Source: CAXBNB01 sp965267535
Lineage (GTDB): Bacteria; Bacteroidota; Bacteroidia; Cytophagales; Cyclobacteriaceae
Length of the DNA stretch: 64,000 nucleotides
Reading direction: 5' to 3'
NCBI GenBank assembly: GCA_965267535.1
Contig: OZ254082.1
Span: 3,596,001-3,660,000, forward strand
Shown: positions 53,514 through 63,388 of the stretch, one piece after another
Position numbering within the stretch: position 1 is the stretch's first letter
How the letters are laid out: every line of letters begins with the position of its first letter
Notes under the pieces: model-generated
Told to the model about the DNA's origin: nothing
What the model saw: only the letters and a program-made list of their open reading frames with translations
Database searches by the model: none
Made by a program: the position numbers and the translations under genes

Positions 53514-54971
53514 TTAGAAGTTGTACTTTATTCCCAGCGACACACCAAAATGCGTCGGTTTGCCCTGAAGGCTACTCCCCTGACGGGTAAAGTCATTCAA
53601 AGCTTTTCTGTAGTTGGGCTCCAACGACAGGTAATACTTATCCTGCAAGCGATAGCCCAGCTCTACACTCGTGAGCAGATCGAAGTAAGTGCTGTTAAAC
53701 AGCTGATCTGCCTGCGGTGCACCGTCAAAATTCTGCACACCATCTTCCGACTGATACAAATTCGAGCCGATCAGTATATTGGTAGACACTCCCGAATTCA
53801 CCACCACATTCACTCTCTTATCCACCACTACATACCCGGCTTTGAGCGGTATGGTCAGGTATTGTAGCGTATTGTCAAAATTGGTAACCCCCTGAGACAC
53901 GGCCAGGTCTCCCGACATCAACCTGCTGTTGAGAGAGGCGTCTTCTGTAGTAATATTTGACAAAGCAAAAGACTCTTTGGATGCTACATCAGTCACGATA
54001 ATGTTGGAAGATGAACCCGGCGACACAGCACTGTAGTGCAGGCCGCTACTTAGCAGCATTTTGCCAAACACACGTGCTCCCATATCCATACCGGCTGAAA
54101 ACGATCCTCCTGACACGTATTCAGACCGTAGCGGCACAGTTTTATTTGCCGGCATCAGCTCAGAAAACTCCGAACCCACATCTGCAGCCGCCAAAGCAGG
54201 CGTATTGGTATCCATTTCACCGGTACCCGGATTAAACGACCCGGACGCCAGACTTATACCCGCCCACAAATCCATTGGCTTTTCCGTTTTTCGCTTAGCC
54301 TTACCAGCCATCAGATCCGGCACCAAGTACAAGTGATCTACCGCTACAGGCGTATCCATTACCTGCTCAATCCTCGATTTGGCAGCTACACGATCCAGCG
54401 ACACTGCTTCACCCCATGCAGCATACCCCTGAGGCACCCTTTCTACTTCTTTCTGTATCACCACCTCGTGCTGCTGCTCGGCCAGCAATACCTTAGCAGT
54501 GCGTACCTCAGCTTCTGCCGACGCAGACACTAACTCTCCGGACGCATTAGCCTGTAAAGCCTCCTTTGTCTTTACCGGCTGATCTTCTCCGCGCGGGTAC
54601 CCCGATACATCGGCACTGGCCAGCGATGCAGCTTCCCCGACCTCCGTTTTTTCTGCTGTTACAGGCGCCTGCTCCAACAAATCTGCACCATCCTGTTGTG
54701 CGGCCTGCTGTCCCGTATCGATCGCCGAGCGCTCCGCCACCTGATCCAATACCACCGACTGCTTCCAGAGAGCCACTCCGGCCAAAAGCGCTACAAATAC
54801 CGATGCAGCAGCCACCCACTTAAAGAAAATAACCCTTTTCTTATAACCTGTCGCTTCCTGGTTGACCAGCACACCGTCTATTCCAGCCCACACGCTTTCG
54901 GGCGGGCTTTTTTCTGCACCGTCGAAAGCCTGGCTCCATTGCTCTTCAAAAGTTGATTTATCTTTTTCCAT
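53514..54971 (-). CDS. Fused inner-membrane (anti-sigma-like) and outer-membrane beta-barrel protein
   Basis: 485 residues. Residues 1-45 are cytoplasmic and acidic (FEEQWSQAFDGAEKSPPESV), residues 47-68 are a transmembrane helix (FFKWVAAASVFVALLAGVAL), 70-230 are a low-complexity Ala/Glu-rich linker and from about 235 a porin-like beta-barrel with alternating strands (MDMGARVFGKMLLSSGLHYS, VELGYRLQDKYYLSLEPNYR) ending in GVSLGIKYNF with a terminal aromatic. It sits between the ECF sigma gene and the LVIVD gene, so the N-terminal part may act as an anti-sigma factor. Such one-chain arrangements occur in Bacteroidota. How the barrel and the inner-membrane helix coexist is unclear. Confidence 0.75.
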   Translation of the reverse strand: MEKDKSTFEEQWSQAFDGAEKSPPESVWAGIDGVLVNQEATGYKKRVIFFKWVAAASVFVALLAGVALWKQSVVLDQVAERSAIDTGQQAAQQDGADLLEQAPVTAEKTEVGEAASLASADVSGYPRGEDQPVKTKEALQANASGELVSASAEAEVRTAKVLLAEQQHEVVIQKEVERVPQGYAAWGEAVSLDRVAAKSRIEQVMDTPVAVDHLYLVPDLMAGKAKRKTEKPMDLWAGISLASGSFNPGTGEMDTNTPALAAADVGSEFSELMPANKTVPLRSEYVSGGSFSAGMDMGARVFGKMLLSSGLHYSAVSPGSSSNIIVTDVASKESFALSNITTEDASLNSRLMSGDLAVSQGVTNFDNTLQYLTIPLKAGYVVVDKRVNVVVNSGVSTNILIGSNLYQSEDGVQNFDGAPQADQLFNSTYFDLLTSVELGYRLQDKYYLSLEPNYRKALNDFTRQGSSLQGKPTHFGVSLGIKYNF

Positions 54972-54993
54972 CGCTCAAGGTGTTAACATCATC

Positions 54994-55563
54994 CTACTGA
55001 CCGTTTTGACCGGACTTTTTTTTTATATTTTCTCCCATCATGCGCTCCATTTGTTCCCGCAGCAGGTACTTTGCCCGGGCATACTGCGACTTAGAAGTAC
55101 CCACGGTCAACCCCAGCATATCGGCTATTTCATGGTGTTTGTAGCCTTCTATAGCATACAGGTTAAAAATCACACGGCATCCGGAAGGCAGCTCTCCAAT
55201 CATGGCTAGCAACTCGTCCATCGTAAAGTCTGCCGGCGACCACTCACTGCCCTGCACCTCCTTCAGCTCATCCACATCTACCATCGGATACAAGTACAGT
55301 TTGCTACGCTGCGAATTCAGCGCCGTGTTGATCACTATTCGCTTGATCCAATACCCCAGTTTCGATTCTCCCCTAAACTTCTTTATGCTGTCAAACACTT
55401 TGATAAAAGCTTCCTGCAAAATATCCTCCGCCTCCAGTTGTTCTTTTGCATAGCGCAAACACACCGTGTACATCTGCCTCGAAAAACGCTCATAGAGCAT
55501 TTTCTGTGCCTCACGGTCACCCTTCACACAGCCCTTAAGTAATTGCTCGTCAGTCAGCCCCAT
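54994..55563 (-). CDS. ECF-type RNA polymerase sigma factor (second)
   Basis: 189 residues. Region 2 is LEAEDILQEAFIKVFDSIKK and FRGESKLGYWIKRIVINTAL; region 4 is LPSGCRVIFNLYAIEGYKHH with EIADMLGLTVGTSKSQYARA. It is followed after 22 bp by the fused membrane/barrel protein and then the LVIVD lipoprotein. Control by that membrane protein is likely. A TAATTTTG box on the minus strand at 55652-55645 could be its -7 element, with no good -33 partner. Confidence 0.88.
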   Translation of the reverse strand: MGLTDEQLLKGCVKGDREAQKMLYERFSRQMYTVCLRYAKEQLEAEDILQEAFIKVFDSIKKFRGESKLGYWIKRIVINTALNSQRSKLYLYPMVDVDELKEVQGSEWSPADFTMDELLAMIGELPSGCRVIFNLYAIEGYKHHEIADMLGLTVGTSKSQYARAKYLLREQMERMMGENIKKKSGQNGQ

Positions 55564-56018
55564 TCGAAAAGGGAATATTTATATGATTCATTTACAATGA
55601 CACCTCCTGTCTGCAGAAGGTTGGAAGCCCGATTGCTTTTTATGCAAAATTACCCGATCAAAGTCATTAGGAGCACCAGCAAAGCAAGCATTCTCCAACT
55701 ATCCTCGCGCTATCGGCTATATCTTTTCGCACCACACCAGCCCTTCCCCCAGAAAAGGATGCCGCCTCTATCACGGCTAAAATCGGATCGGGTACACCCG
55801 ACTCAAAACCAACAACACTACGGAATGGGTCACTTACAAATACCTTAGCAAATTTTGCGAAGATCAACCTCTGACTAACATTATTACTTGATTAAGGCCA
55901 TCTTACTGTTAGGACAACCGAAGCATGTTTAAAGACAAGCATTCTAAGGTTTCATACCCCTCTCTTCTCTATTTAGCAACTAAAAGCTATATTGCTGCAC
56001 CTATACAAACAAGCCAAT
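55564..56018. other. 455-bp non-coding stretch between the sigma operon and the LURP-one-like gene
   Basis: Divergent promoter region. The only feature seen is the TAATTTTG box noted for the sigma gene. Short open frames on both strands lack coding character. No repeats or RNA folds were seen by eye. Confidence 0.5.
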
Positions 56019-56606
56019 ATGCATCACTTACTCAACCAAAACCTGTTTTTCGTAAAAGAACACGTGGGACTTTTTAAAGCCGCAAACAACTTTGACATCT
56101 ACAATCCCGAAACTCAGGAGCTGATCATGCACTGTCGTGAGCCAAACCTTGGCTTTTTAACCAAGATGCTTCGCTTCACCGATTTCAAGCGGTCCACTCC
56201 TTTTGAAATCATCATCACTACCCCTTCGGGAGAAAAGGTACTGACCATCAAACGAGGAGTAGTTCTTTTTCTGTCTACTGTAGAAGTTTATGACGAAAAC
56301 GACGAACTCATTGGCAAATTCAAACAAAAATTTTTCTCCATCGGGGGCAAATTCAGCGTTTTAAATGCTCACGATCAGGAGCTCTGTATGCTAAAAGGAA
56401 AATGGACCAGTTGGGATTTTAAATTTGTGAAAGACAAAGTAGAGTTTGCCCATGTCAGCAAAAAGTGGAGCGGTTTTGGAAAAGAACTTTTCACTTCTGC
56501 CGATAATTATATGCTACAGATCGATGAGAAAATTCCGGCAGACAACCCCTTGAGAATACTTATCTTAGCAGCTGTAATGTGTATAGACATGGTGCTCAAA
56601 GAATAA
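56019..56606 (+). CDS. LURP-one-related / scramblase-like (tubby fold) protein
   Basis: 195 residues from the ATG at 56019; the frame is open from a TTG at 55992, but the ATG start (MHHLLNQNLFFVKEHVGLFK) fits better. The repeated beta-strand pattern (NNFDIYNPETQELIMHCREP, PFEIIITTPSGEKVLTIKRG, VYDENDELIGKFKQKFFSIG, LCMLKGKWTSWDFKFV) and a final hydrophobic helix are those of the LURP-one/scramblase group. It may bind membrane lipid; no reaction is known. The type IX plug gene follows after 39 bp. Confidence 0.6.
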   Translation: MHHLLNQNLFFVKEHVGLFKAANNFDIYNPETQELIMHCREPNLGFLTKMLRFTDFKRSTPFEIIITTPSGEKVLTIKRGVVLFLSTVEVYDENDELIGKFKQKFFSIGGKFSVLNAHDQELCMLKGKWTSWDFKFVKDKVEFAHVSKKWSGFGKELFTSADNYMLQIDEKIPADNPLRILILAAVMCIDMVLKE

Positions 56607-56645
56607 TTACCTGTCCGTGGCGTTTAACCGATAAAACCTTTTTTT

Positions 56646-57899
56646 GTGCTTAGATTATATATTATAGCCGTTCTGCTCAGTGTTTCCTGCTGGTGTGCAG
56701 CACAAGGCAAAATTCAATATACCGACAAAACGTACCAGCCCTTTATCAAGACCACTCGCCTCTACCCGAGATTCAATACAGGCGATCAGGATTTGCAAGC
56801 TCCGGTAGTATCGCTCACCTCCAACCCTGGGTTGGTTTTAGAGTTCGACGCTCTTATGGAGGATTACGAGCAGTATCAGGCTAAAATCATCCATTGCAAC
56901 GCAGACTGGACACAATCCATGCTATCGGATATTGAGTTTTTAAACGAGTACAACAGTTTTACGCTTGACGATTTTGAATATTCGCAAAACACTACCACGC
57001 TCTACGTACACTACCTGTTTGAAGTACCACCAACAAAAATATCGGGCAACTACATCCTGCTCGTATATCGCAACAACGACCCGGAAGATATCTTGTTAAC
57101 TCGTCGCTTTGTGGTATTCGAAGACAGGGCCAGTATAAAAACCAACGTAGGTGTATCTACAGCCGTGACCAAGCGAAACGCCAATCATCAGCTGGATTTT
57201 TCACTAAACTATACCGGCCTGCGGGTTTCCAATCCACTATCCGACATTTTCGTAGTGGTTCGTCAAAACCAACGGTGGGACAATGCCATCTACGGCCTGC
57301 GCCCTACACTGGTGCGACAGGACCAGTCTTACATGGAATACCGGCATTTTACTGAGGAAAACAATTTTCAGGCTGGAAATGAGTTTCGTTTTTTCGACTT
57401 GCGCACATATTTGTTCAGAGGACAAAACATCACCTACATCAATAGCGACACCAATCCGATGATCGCCCATGTCTTTACTGACCAGAGCCGGGCAGAAGGC
57501 ATATACTCTGAGTTTCGCGACTTAAACGGCCAGTATTTTATCGAAACCCGCGAAGCACAGGCCAGTTACCTGGAGAGCGATTATTTCAATGTAAAATTTC
57601 AGCTGTCTACTCCTTCGCCACACCCGGCAGGGGTATATGTAGTGGGTGCTTTCAACGACTGGAACCGCACCGAGTCGAATAAAATGACCTACGATACCGA
57701 TACGCAACTCTACACATGCGACATCTTACTCAAGCAAGGAGTGTACAGCTATGCGTATCATGCAGAGGGCAACCCCAATCGCTACGAAGGTTCGTTCTTC
57801 CAAACCGAAAACGATTACGACATAATAGTTTACTACCGACCTCTGGGCGCATTTACCGAGCGGGTTATTGGTTACTCTTCTTTTTCGTCCCGCCCCTAA
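56646..57899 (+). CDS. Type IX secretion system plug protein (DUF5103)
   Basis: 417 residues from a GTG at 56646, with a cleavable signal (MLRLYIIAVLLSVSCWCAAQ). The DUF5103 hallmarks are PFIKTTRLYPRFNTGDQDLQ, LEFDALMEDYEQYQAKIIHC, NADWTQSML and ENNFQAGNEFRFFDLRTYLF. The C-terminal part (GVYVVGAFNDWNRTESNKMT) is like carbohydrate-binding module 48 and other glycan-branching enzyme modules. In Flavobacterium johnsoniae this protein plugs the periplasmic side of the SprA channel of the type IX secretion system. Presence of the gene means the organism has that system and probably gliding or T9SS-secreted enzymes. Confidence 0.9.
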   Translation: MLRLYIIAVLLSVSCWCAAQGKIQYTDKTYQPFIKTTRLYPRFNTGDQDLQAPVVSLTSNPGLVLEFDALMEDYEQYQAKIIHCNADWTQSMLSDIEFLNEYNSFTLDDFEYSQNTTTLYVHYLFEVPPTKISGNYILLVYRNNDPEDILLTRRFVVFEDRASIKTNVGVSTAVTKRNANHQLDFSLNYTGLRVSNPLSDIFVVVRQNQRWDNAIYGLRPTLVRQDQSYMEYRHFTEENNFQAGNEFRFFDLRTYLFRGQNITYINSDTNPMIAHVFTDQSRAEGIYSEFRDLNGQYFIETREAQASYLESDYFNVKFQLSTPSPHPAGVYVVGAFNDWNRTESNKMTYDTDTQLYTCDILLKQGVYSYAYHAEGNPNRYEGSFFQTENDYDIIVYYRPLGAFTERVIGYSSFSSRP

Positions 57900-58025
57900 G
57901 CACCCAAAACAACAACAAAATCACACCCATTTTGGACAGTGTATCCACAAAGGGTATATTTGGTAAGGCAGATAAGCAACGGAGTGTTGCTTAGGTTAAT
58001 ATTGTCAGAAATAAAGTAACCGCAC

Positions 58026-59894
58026 TTGACCACTTATCCTCTTGAAAAGTTAACGAACTTATGGGCCACTCTCCTGCTCATAGCTCTAAACACCATAATA
58101 TTTTCATCTTATGGTTTTGAAAAAATATCCATAATTAACTTACTTGATTTAGGAGCAAACTTCCCTCCCTACTCACTTGACAATGAACCTTTTAGATTAT
58201 TCACATCAATATTTCTTCATGGGCACATCCTACACCTACTCGCTAATATGTACAGCCTGTTTTTTGTAGGCAAACAACTAGAGAAGAATGTTGGCTCAGT
58301 AAATTTTCTTATAATTTACTTTTTGACTGGTTTATTAGCCGGACTTGCAAGCCTGAATTTCAACCTTTTTGTAGTTAGCGTAGGTGCAAGTGGGGCAATA
58401 TTTGGAGTTTATGGATTCCTTATAGTAGAATCAATTCGTGTAAATCCACAAAATAAAACTTCGGTATTAGTAAACTTTATTATCTATATAATTGCTTTAA
58501 CGCTAATTGGGTCACGGTTGAATTTTGACAATGCAGCGCATATTGGTGGAGTAGCTGCAGGTATAATAATTGGCATTTTTCATGGCTACTTCCAACTTCG
58601 TTTAGTTTATACCATTGGCATATTTGTTACGCTTATTTCATACATGCTAAGCCCAAAAGATCAGGTCAGTTATTTTAATGCCTTTCAGAAATTCATTTCA
58701 ACTGACCGTCGAATCAAGAAAATTATTAATGCCAAATTAAGGGATAAAGATTTTTACGATTCATTGAGTAGAATAAAAAACCTTCCTTATGAAACTATAA
58801 AAGGCTTTCGAAACATTGATTACATTCCAAGTGAACTGAAAGGTGACACAACAGCAATTTTCAATTACTTAAACCTTAGATCGTTGCAAATTAATTATTC
58901 CCTTAAAGGGATCTCTAAGCAATCATTCATTTACATTGACAGCATTAGAGAGGTTGCTTCTCAAATTTCCAAAATACCAAAGATTAACTATAACCTGAAT
59001 TTTGACATTAAGCCACGCACTGCCAAAAGTGACCAAAAAGCCACAGAACAACTATTTACAGTAAGGCAAAATTATGATTCCAATTGGTTTAAAGTAGATT
59101 CAGCTCAATACGTATACTATAGAATTGGGCAAAAAGATAGCTTGGAAAATTGGCATGGCAGAGTTGAAGATTTCTACAAGAACGGCTCAATTCAAATGAG
59201 GGGAAAGTATAATCGTGGGTTAAGGAATGGTATTTTCATATACTATGGACCTGATAGCACATATTCAGCTGCTGGCAGATACGCCTCTGATAATAAAATT
59301 GGGAAATGGGAAATATTCCATAAAAACAATCACTTGTACGCAGAAGTCAGACATGAAAATGGGTTTACTTATGTAGAGAATTTGTGGGATTCTACAGGTA
59401 GCCAATTAGTTACAAAAGGAAATGGAGAAGAACTTTATAAGTACCCAAACGGAGAAGTGCGTTATAAGCGAAATATTCTAAATGGTTTAAACCATGGCTT
59501 TATAGAATCATACTATGAAAACGGAGATTTAAGGTTTAAGGAGTATCATGAAAATGGAGAATTAATAAGAGGAGTTTCATACTTTAACAAAACTAAAAAC
59601 ACCTATGACCGAAGCATTTATATGCCCTACCCTAAGGGTGGTTTTAAATCTTTTTATGAATACATAGAAAAAGAAAACAAACTAAAATCAGATAGCATTG
59701 AAAAAAACATTGTAATGAGGTTCGATGTTCATTACTCTGGTAGAATACATAACATCAGGTTTTTAAAGGGATACAATGAAAAACATAACCAATATGCCAA
59801 AGAGTTATTATTGAATGGTCCTAAATGGGTGCCGGCGAGAAATCACGGACTGTTTGAAACCAGCGCCATTGCAGAGGTAAAAATTAACTTCTAA
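58026..59894 (+). CDS. Rhomboid protease fused to MORN repeats and a TonB C-terminal-like domain
   Basis: 622 residues from a TTG at 58026 (no ATG fits the frame). Residues 10-215 are a rhomboid protease: HILHLLANMYSLF (His70, Asn74), catalytic Ser122 in GASGAIFG and His172 in NAAHIGG. Residues about 350-550 are MORN/YwqK-type repeats (GRVEDFYKNGSIQMRGKY, KGNGEELYKYPNGEVRYK, GFIESYYENGDLRFKEYH, ENGELIRG). The last 65 residues (NIVMRFDVHYSGRIHNIRFL, then GPKWVPARNHGLF) look like a TonB C-terminal domain. The gene is visibly more AT-rich than its neighbours, which suggests recent arrival. No partner gene is adjacent; its role is unknown. Confidence 0.85.
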   Translation: MTTYPLEKLTNLWATLLLIALNTIIFSSYGFEKISIINLLDLGANFPPYSLDNEPFRLFTSIFLHGHILHLLANMYSLFFVGKQLEKNVGSVNFLIIYFLTGLLAGLASLNFNLFVVSVGASGAIFGVYGFLIVESIRVNPQNKTSVLVNFIIYIIALTLIGSRLNFDNAAHIGGVAAGIIIGIFHGYFQLRLVYTIGIFVTLISYMLSPKDQVSYFNAFQKFISTDRRIKKIINAKLRDKDFYDSLSRIKNLPYETIKGFRNIDYIPSELKGDTTAIFNYLNLRSLQINYSLKGISKQSFIYIDSIREVASQISKIPKINYNLNFDIKPRTAKSDQKATEQLFTVRQNYDSNWFKVDSAQYVYYRIGQKDSLENWHGRVEDFYKNGSIQMRGKYNRGLRNGIFIYYGPDSTYSAAGRYASDNKIGKWEIFHKNNHLYAEVRHENGFTYVENLWDSTGSQLVTKGNGEELYKYPNGEVRYKRNILNGLNHGFIESYYENGDLRFKEYHENGELIRGVSYFNKTKNTYDRSIYMPYPKGGFKSFYEYIEKENKLKSDSIEKNIVMRFDVHYSGRIHNIRFLKGYNEKHNQYAKELLLNGPKWVPARNHGLFETSAIAEVKINF

Positions 59895-60086
59895 AACTGG
59901 CAACATACATTAAGCTCAACAAAAAAATAACAAGTTAAAACTACCTTGCAATATCCCCTCCCTACAACTCAAAACAAAGGTTGTATTTACCGGGTATAGA
60001 ATAGCCTTATCTCCATAGCTTTGATAGGGTGATAGCGGCTGCCAGAATGAAGCAACTTAGAACGTTTTTACCGAGCGGATCGTGAG

Positions 60087-60935
60087 CTACTCTTTGTTGG
60101 CGTCTTGCAGCTCAGTGCCGGGTGCCCGGTATGCATCAAATGGCATTTTCAACAATCTTCCCAGGCGAGCGTGTTCTTTTTCTTCGGGATAAGTATCTAT
60201 ACCATAGCAAAGCGACCGACTATCGGCTACACGAGTATAGGTGCCAAACAACCGGTCCCATATTGAAAATATATTGCCATAGTTGGTATCAGTAAGAGGT
60301 TGTTTGAAGTGGTGATGCACCTTGTGCATGAGTGGCGTTACAAACACCCAGGACAACACATTGTCAACCCTCGTGGGTAGAGTAATGTTAGCATGGGTGA
60401 TATGCGCCCACAACACCGACATGCTTTGATACAGCATAACCAACCACACAGGAGCCCCCACTACTACCACTGCCCCTATCGTAAACACAATTCGAAACAG
60501 CGTCTCTCCGGGGTGATGCCTCAGCCCGGTGGTCACGTCTACATTTCTATCGCTGTGGTGAACAACATGAAACTGCCACATCCATTTTACCTTGTGTTCC
60601 AGCCAATGAATAAAATACGCCCCTATAGCATCGAGCAACAGTACCCCAACGATCATTTGTACCCACAAAGGCATTTCTATAAGATAAAGCAAACCCAACC
60701 GGTTGTCAGCCACATAGTCTGATACCCAGAGTAAAGCGCCCGCCAACCCAAAACCAACCAACATAGTAGTGGCCGTAAAAAACAAGTTTAAACCAGCATG
60801 TCGGTATCGTGGATAGGTTAGAGCAAACAAGGGAAAAACACCTTCCAATACCCAAAAGAAAAAAAGGCCGCCGATGAGAATAGCTGCCCGAAAGACCGTA
60901 GGAATGTTTTCAAAAAAAGGAATCAGAAGATCCAT
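60087..60935 (-). CDS. Sterol desaturase / fatty acid hydroxylase family protein
   Basis: 282 residues with four hydrophobic segments. The di-iron histidine clusters are HWLEHKVKWMWQFHVVHHSD, LRHHP and HKVHHHFKQPLTDTNYGNIF, the last followed by SIWDRLFGTY. The family hydroxylates or desaturates lipids in the membrane. No lipid pathway gene is next to it, so the substrate is open. It is divergent from an ArsR regulator, with 225 bp between them. Confidence 0.88.
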   Translation of the reverse strand: MDLLIPFFENIPTVFRAAILIGGLFFFWVLEGVFPLFALTYPRYRHAGLNLFFTATTMLVGFGLAGALLWVSDYVADNRLGLLYLIEMPLWVQMIVGVLLLDAIGAYFIHWLEHKVKWMWQFHVVHHSDRNVDVTTGLRHHPGETLFRIVFTIGAVVVVGAPVWLVMLYQSMSVLWAHITHANITLPTRVDNVLSWVFVTPLMHKVHHHFKQPLTDTNYGNIFSIWDRLFGTYTRVADSRSLCYGIDTYPEEKEHARLGRLLKMPFDAYRAPGTELQDANKE

Positions 60936-61160
60936 AGCTCAAAAAGAAAAGAAAGATAGCTAAAATAAACCACAAAGGAGCAGCTTCCCAACTTCTAAAT
61001 ACCGTACAGGCAAAAACACAATCCGACCAACAAATCCTTTATCATCAGCACGTTGTAGGAGAAACCCTCTATATTTGCGCACAGAAAAATCCCAGCTATG
61101 ATAGGAATCGTAAAACTTATCGGTGTATTCACCGTTGCTTAGTCTACTAATGTAATACCT

Positions 61161-61490
61161 ATGGGATCAATAAAATCAGACGCATTTAGTTTCGAAGAAA
61201 ATGAGCTAGCCCGGTATGCCAAAGCGCTGGCCCATCCGGCTCGGATAGCTATACTCCAGTACCTCATCAAACAACAATCCTGCATCTGCGGCGACATTGT
61301 AAACGAACTCCCCTTATCGCAAGCTACGGTTTCTCAACACCTGAAAGAATTGAAATCGTCGGGGCTTATCAAAGGAGAAATCGAAGGAGTAAGAACCTGC
61401 TACTGCATCAATACAGACGTATGGGAAGAGGTGAAAAAGAAATTCGAGCTGTTCTTCACAGCACTAAAACCGGTATCCTGCTGCGACTAA
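61161..61490 (+). CDS. ArsR family transcriptional regulator
   Basis: 109 residues. The winged helix is ALAHPARIAILQYLIKQQ, then ELPLSQATVSQHLKELKSSG. Cys residues in SCICGDIV on the wing-side helix and the Cys pair in the C-terminal VSCCD could form a metal or metalloid site, as in ArsR/SmtB sensors. It probably represses its own gene and a neighbour; the sterol desaturase gene is divergent. No metal resistance gene is next to it. Confidence 0.88.
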   Translation: MGSIKSDAFSFEENELARYAKALAHPARIAILQYLIKQQSCICGDIVNELPLSQATVSQHLKELKSSGLIKGEIEGVRTCYCINTDVWEEVKKKFELFFTALKPVSCCD

Positions 61491-61705
61491 CTCAGCGCCT
61501 TGTCTAGTCCTAAAACACACATGCATTAGTTCTTCGCTTATCGCCCTGCACCCTGAAGAGCTCTGCATCAGATTCAAATAACCTCACTCTTCTCTTTTCC
61601 ACTCGGGTTATTGTATTTTTTAAAGTATATTTATGATGTCCTAATTCCAGCATGTTAGGAGCAGTCGTATTATCACATATTTCAAAAAATCACAATCCCA
61701 TTACT

Positions 61706-63352
61706 ATGAAAAAAGCATCCGATTTATTTATTGAAGCGCTGGAAAACGAGGGAGTAGAGTACATCTTTGGTATTCCCGGAGAAGAAAACCTGGACCTTCT
61801 GAATTCCCTCAAAGATTCTAAAATCAAACTGGTCCTTACGCGCCACGAGCAGGGTGCTGGATTTATGGCTGCTACCTACGGGCGTCTGACAGGCAAGCCC
61901 GGCGTATGTCTGGCTACACTCGGGCCTGGAGCTACCAATTTCGTAACTGCAGCAGCATATGCCCAACTGGGCGCTATGCCCATGCTGATGATTACAGGGC
62001 AAAAACCCATAAAAAAAAGTAAACAGGGCCGTTTTCAAATATTGGATGTAGTGGACATGATGCGTCCGATTACCAAATTTACCCGTCAGGTAGTCAGTGG
62101 CAACAACATCCCCTCCATCGTAAGAGAGGCCTTTCGCTTGTCGCAACTCGAACGCCCAGGGGCTGTTCACATAGAGCTCCCCGAGGATGTAGCAGCCGAA
62201 GATACCGACGAAAGCGTATTCGAAACTCCGGCCATCCGGCGGCCTGCCCCCGATCACAAAGCAGTAGATGCAGCCATAGAAATGATCCAAAAAGCAAAAA
62301 TGCCATTACTGCTAATCGGTGCTGGAGCAAACCGTAAGCGCACCGGAAATGCACTTACCGCTTTTATCGAAAAAACTAAAATTCCTTTTTTCAATACCCA
62401 AATGGGAAAAGGAGTAATCGACGAGAGACACCCGCTTTTCCTTGGCACAGCGGCTCTTTCCAGCCTCGATTACCTGCACTATGCCATAGACAAAGCCGAC
62501 CTTATCATCAACGTGGGGCATGATGTAATCGAAAAGCCTCCCTTCTTTATGGAGCAGGGTGGGCGTAAAGTGATTCATGTCAATTTCTTTTCTGCGGAGA
62601 TCGATCAGGTATATTTTCCTCACCTCGATGTGCTGGGAGATATAGCAGCGTCTGTATGGGCTATGGCCGAAGGAATTGAGGTGCAGTCCCATTGGGATTT
62701 TAGCTATTATGAAAAAGTGAAAAAAGAAGTGGAAAGCCACATCACCAAATACTTCAATGACGAACGTTTTCCCATACTGCCCCAGCGTGCCGTGAGTCAG
62801 ATCCGAAAAATACTGCCGGATGATGGCATAGTTACCCTGGACAATGGCGTGTACAAAATTTGGTTTGCCCGCAACTACAAATGCTACGAACCCAATACGC
62901 TCTTGCTCGACAATGCGCTGGCCACCATGGGTGCAGGGCTGCCTTCTGCCATGGCTGCCAAGATCGTTCACTCCGACAAAAAGGTAGTAGCCGTATGTGG
63001 TGATGGTGGTTTTATGATGAACAGTCAGGAAATAGAAACCGCCGTGCGCATTGGCCTCAACCTGGTAGTCATCATCCTCAACGACAATGCTTTTGGCATG
63101 ATTAAATGGAAGCAGGAAGGCATGGGCTTTGATAACTTCGGTCTGGACTACAACAACCCTGACTTTGTATTGTACGCCCAAAGCTACGGAGCTCACGGTC
63201 ACCGCATTACAAGCAGCAAGGACTTTACCGAAACACTGGAAAAATGCCTCAATACAGATGGAGTACACCTTATCGATTGTCCTGTAGACTACTCTCTGAA
63301 TCACGCCATTCTTAACAAAGGCATAAAAGAAAAGGCAAAAGAACTACTCTAA
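61706..63352 (+). CDS. Acetolactate-synthase-like thiamine diphosphate enzyme
   Basis: From the ATG at 61706 (MKKASDLFIEALENEGVEYI) it has 548 residues; an earlier in-frame start at 61652 lacks family similarity. The activating Glu lies in FGIPGEENLDLL, and the C-terminal thiamine diphosphate motif is VCGDGGFMMNSQEIETAVRI ending NDNAFGMIKW. LTRHEQGAGFMAATYGRLTG is typical of acetolactate synthases. No small regulatory subunit is next to it, so a catabolic role is likely. The aldehyde dehydrogenase that follows after 36 bp suggests a shared pathway. Pyruvate as substrate is the default, not proven. Confidence 0.85.
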   Translation: MKKASDLFIEALENEGVEYIFGIPGEENLDLLNSLKDSKIKLVLTRHEQGAGFMAATYGRLTGKPGVCLATLGPGATNFVTAAAYAQLGAMPMLMITGQKPIKKSKQGRFQILDVVDMMRPITKFTRQVVSGNNIPSIVREAFRLSQLERPGAVHIELPEDVAAEDTDESVFETPAIRRPAPDHKAVDAAIEMIQKAKMPLLLIGAGANRKRTGNALTAFIEKTKIPFFNTQMGKGVIDERHPLFLGTAALSSLDYLHYAIDKADLIINVGHDVIEKPPFFMEQGGRKVIHVNFFSAEIDQVYFPHLDVLGDIAASVWAMAEGIEVQSHWDFSYYEKVKKEVESHITKYFNDERFPILPQRAVSQIRKILPDDGIVTLDNGVYKIWFARNYKCYEPNTLLLDNALATMGAGLPSAMAAKIVHSDKKVVAVCGDGGFMMNSQEIETAVRIGLNLVVIILNDNAFGMIKWKQEGMGFDNFGLDYNNPDFVLYAQSYGAHGHRITSSKDFTETLEKCLNTDGVHLIDCPVDYSLNHAILNKGIKEKAKELL

Positions 63353-63388
63353 GCGTTATTATTTTTTTTATAGAAAAGCGAAAAACAC

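Noticed and set aside
62312..63304. 330-codon open frame on the minus strand opposite the acetolactate-synthase-like gene
   Set aside because: The plus strand has every motif of a thiamine diphosphate enzyme; the opposite frame has no recognisable family and is explained by codon bias.
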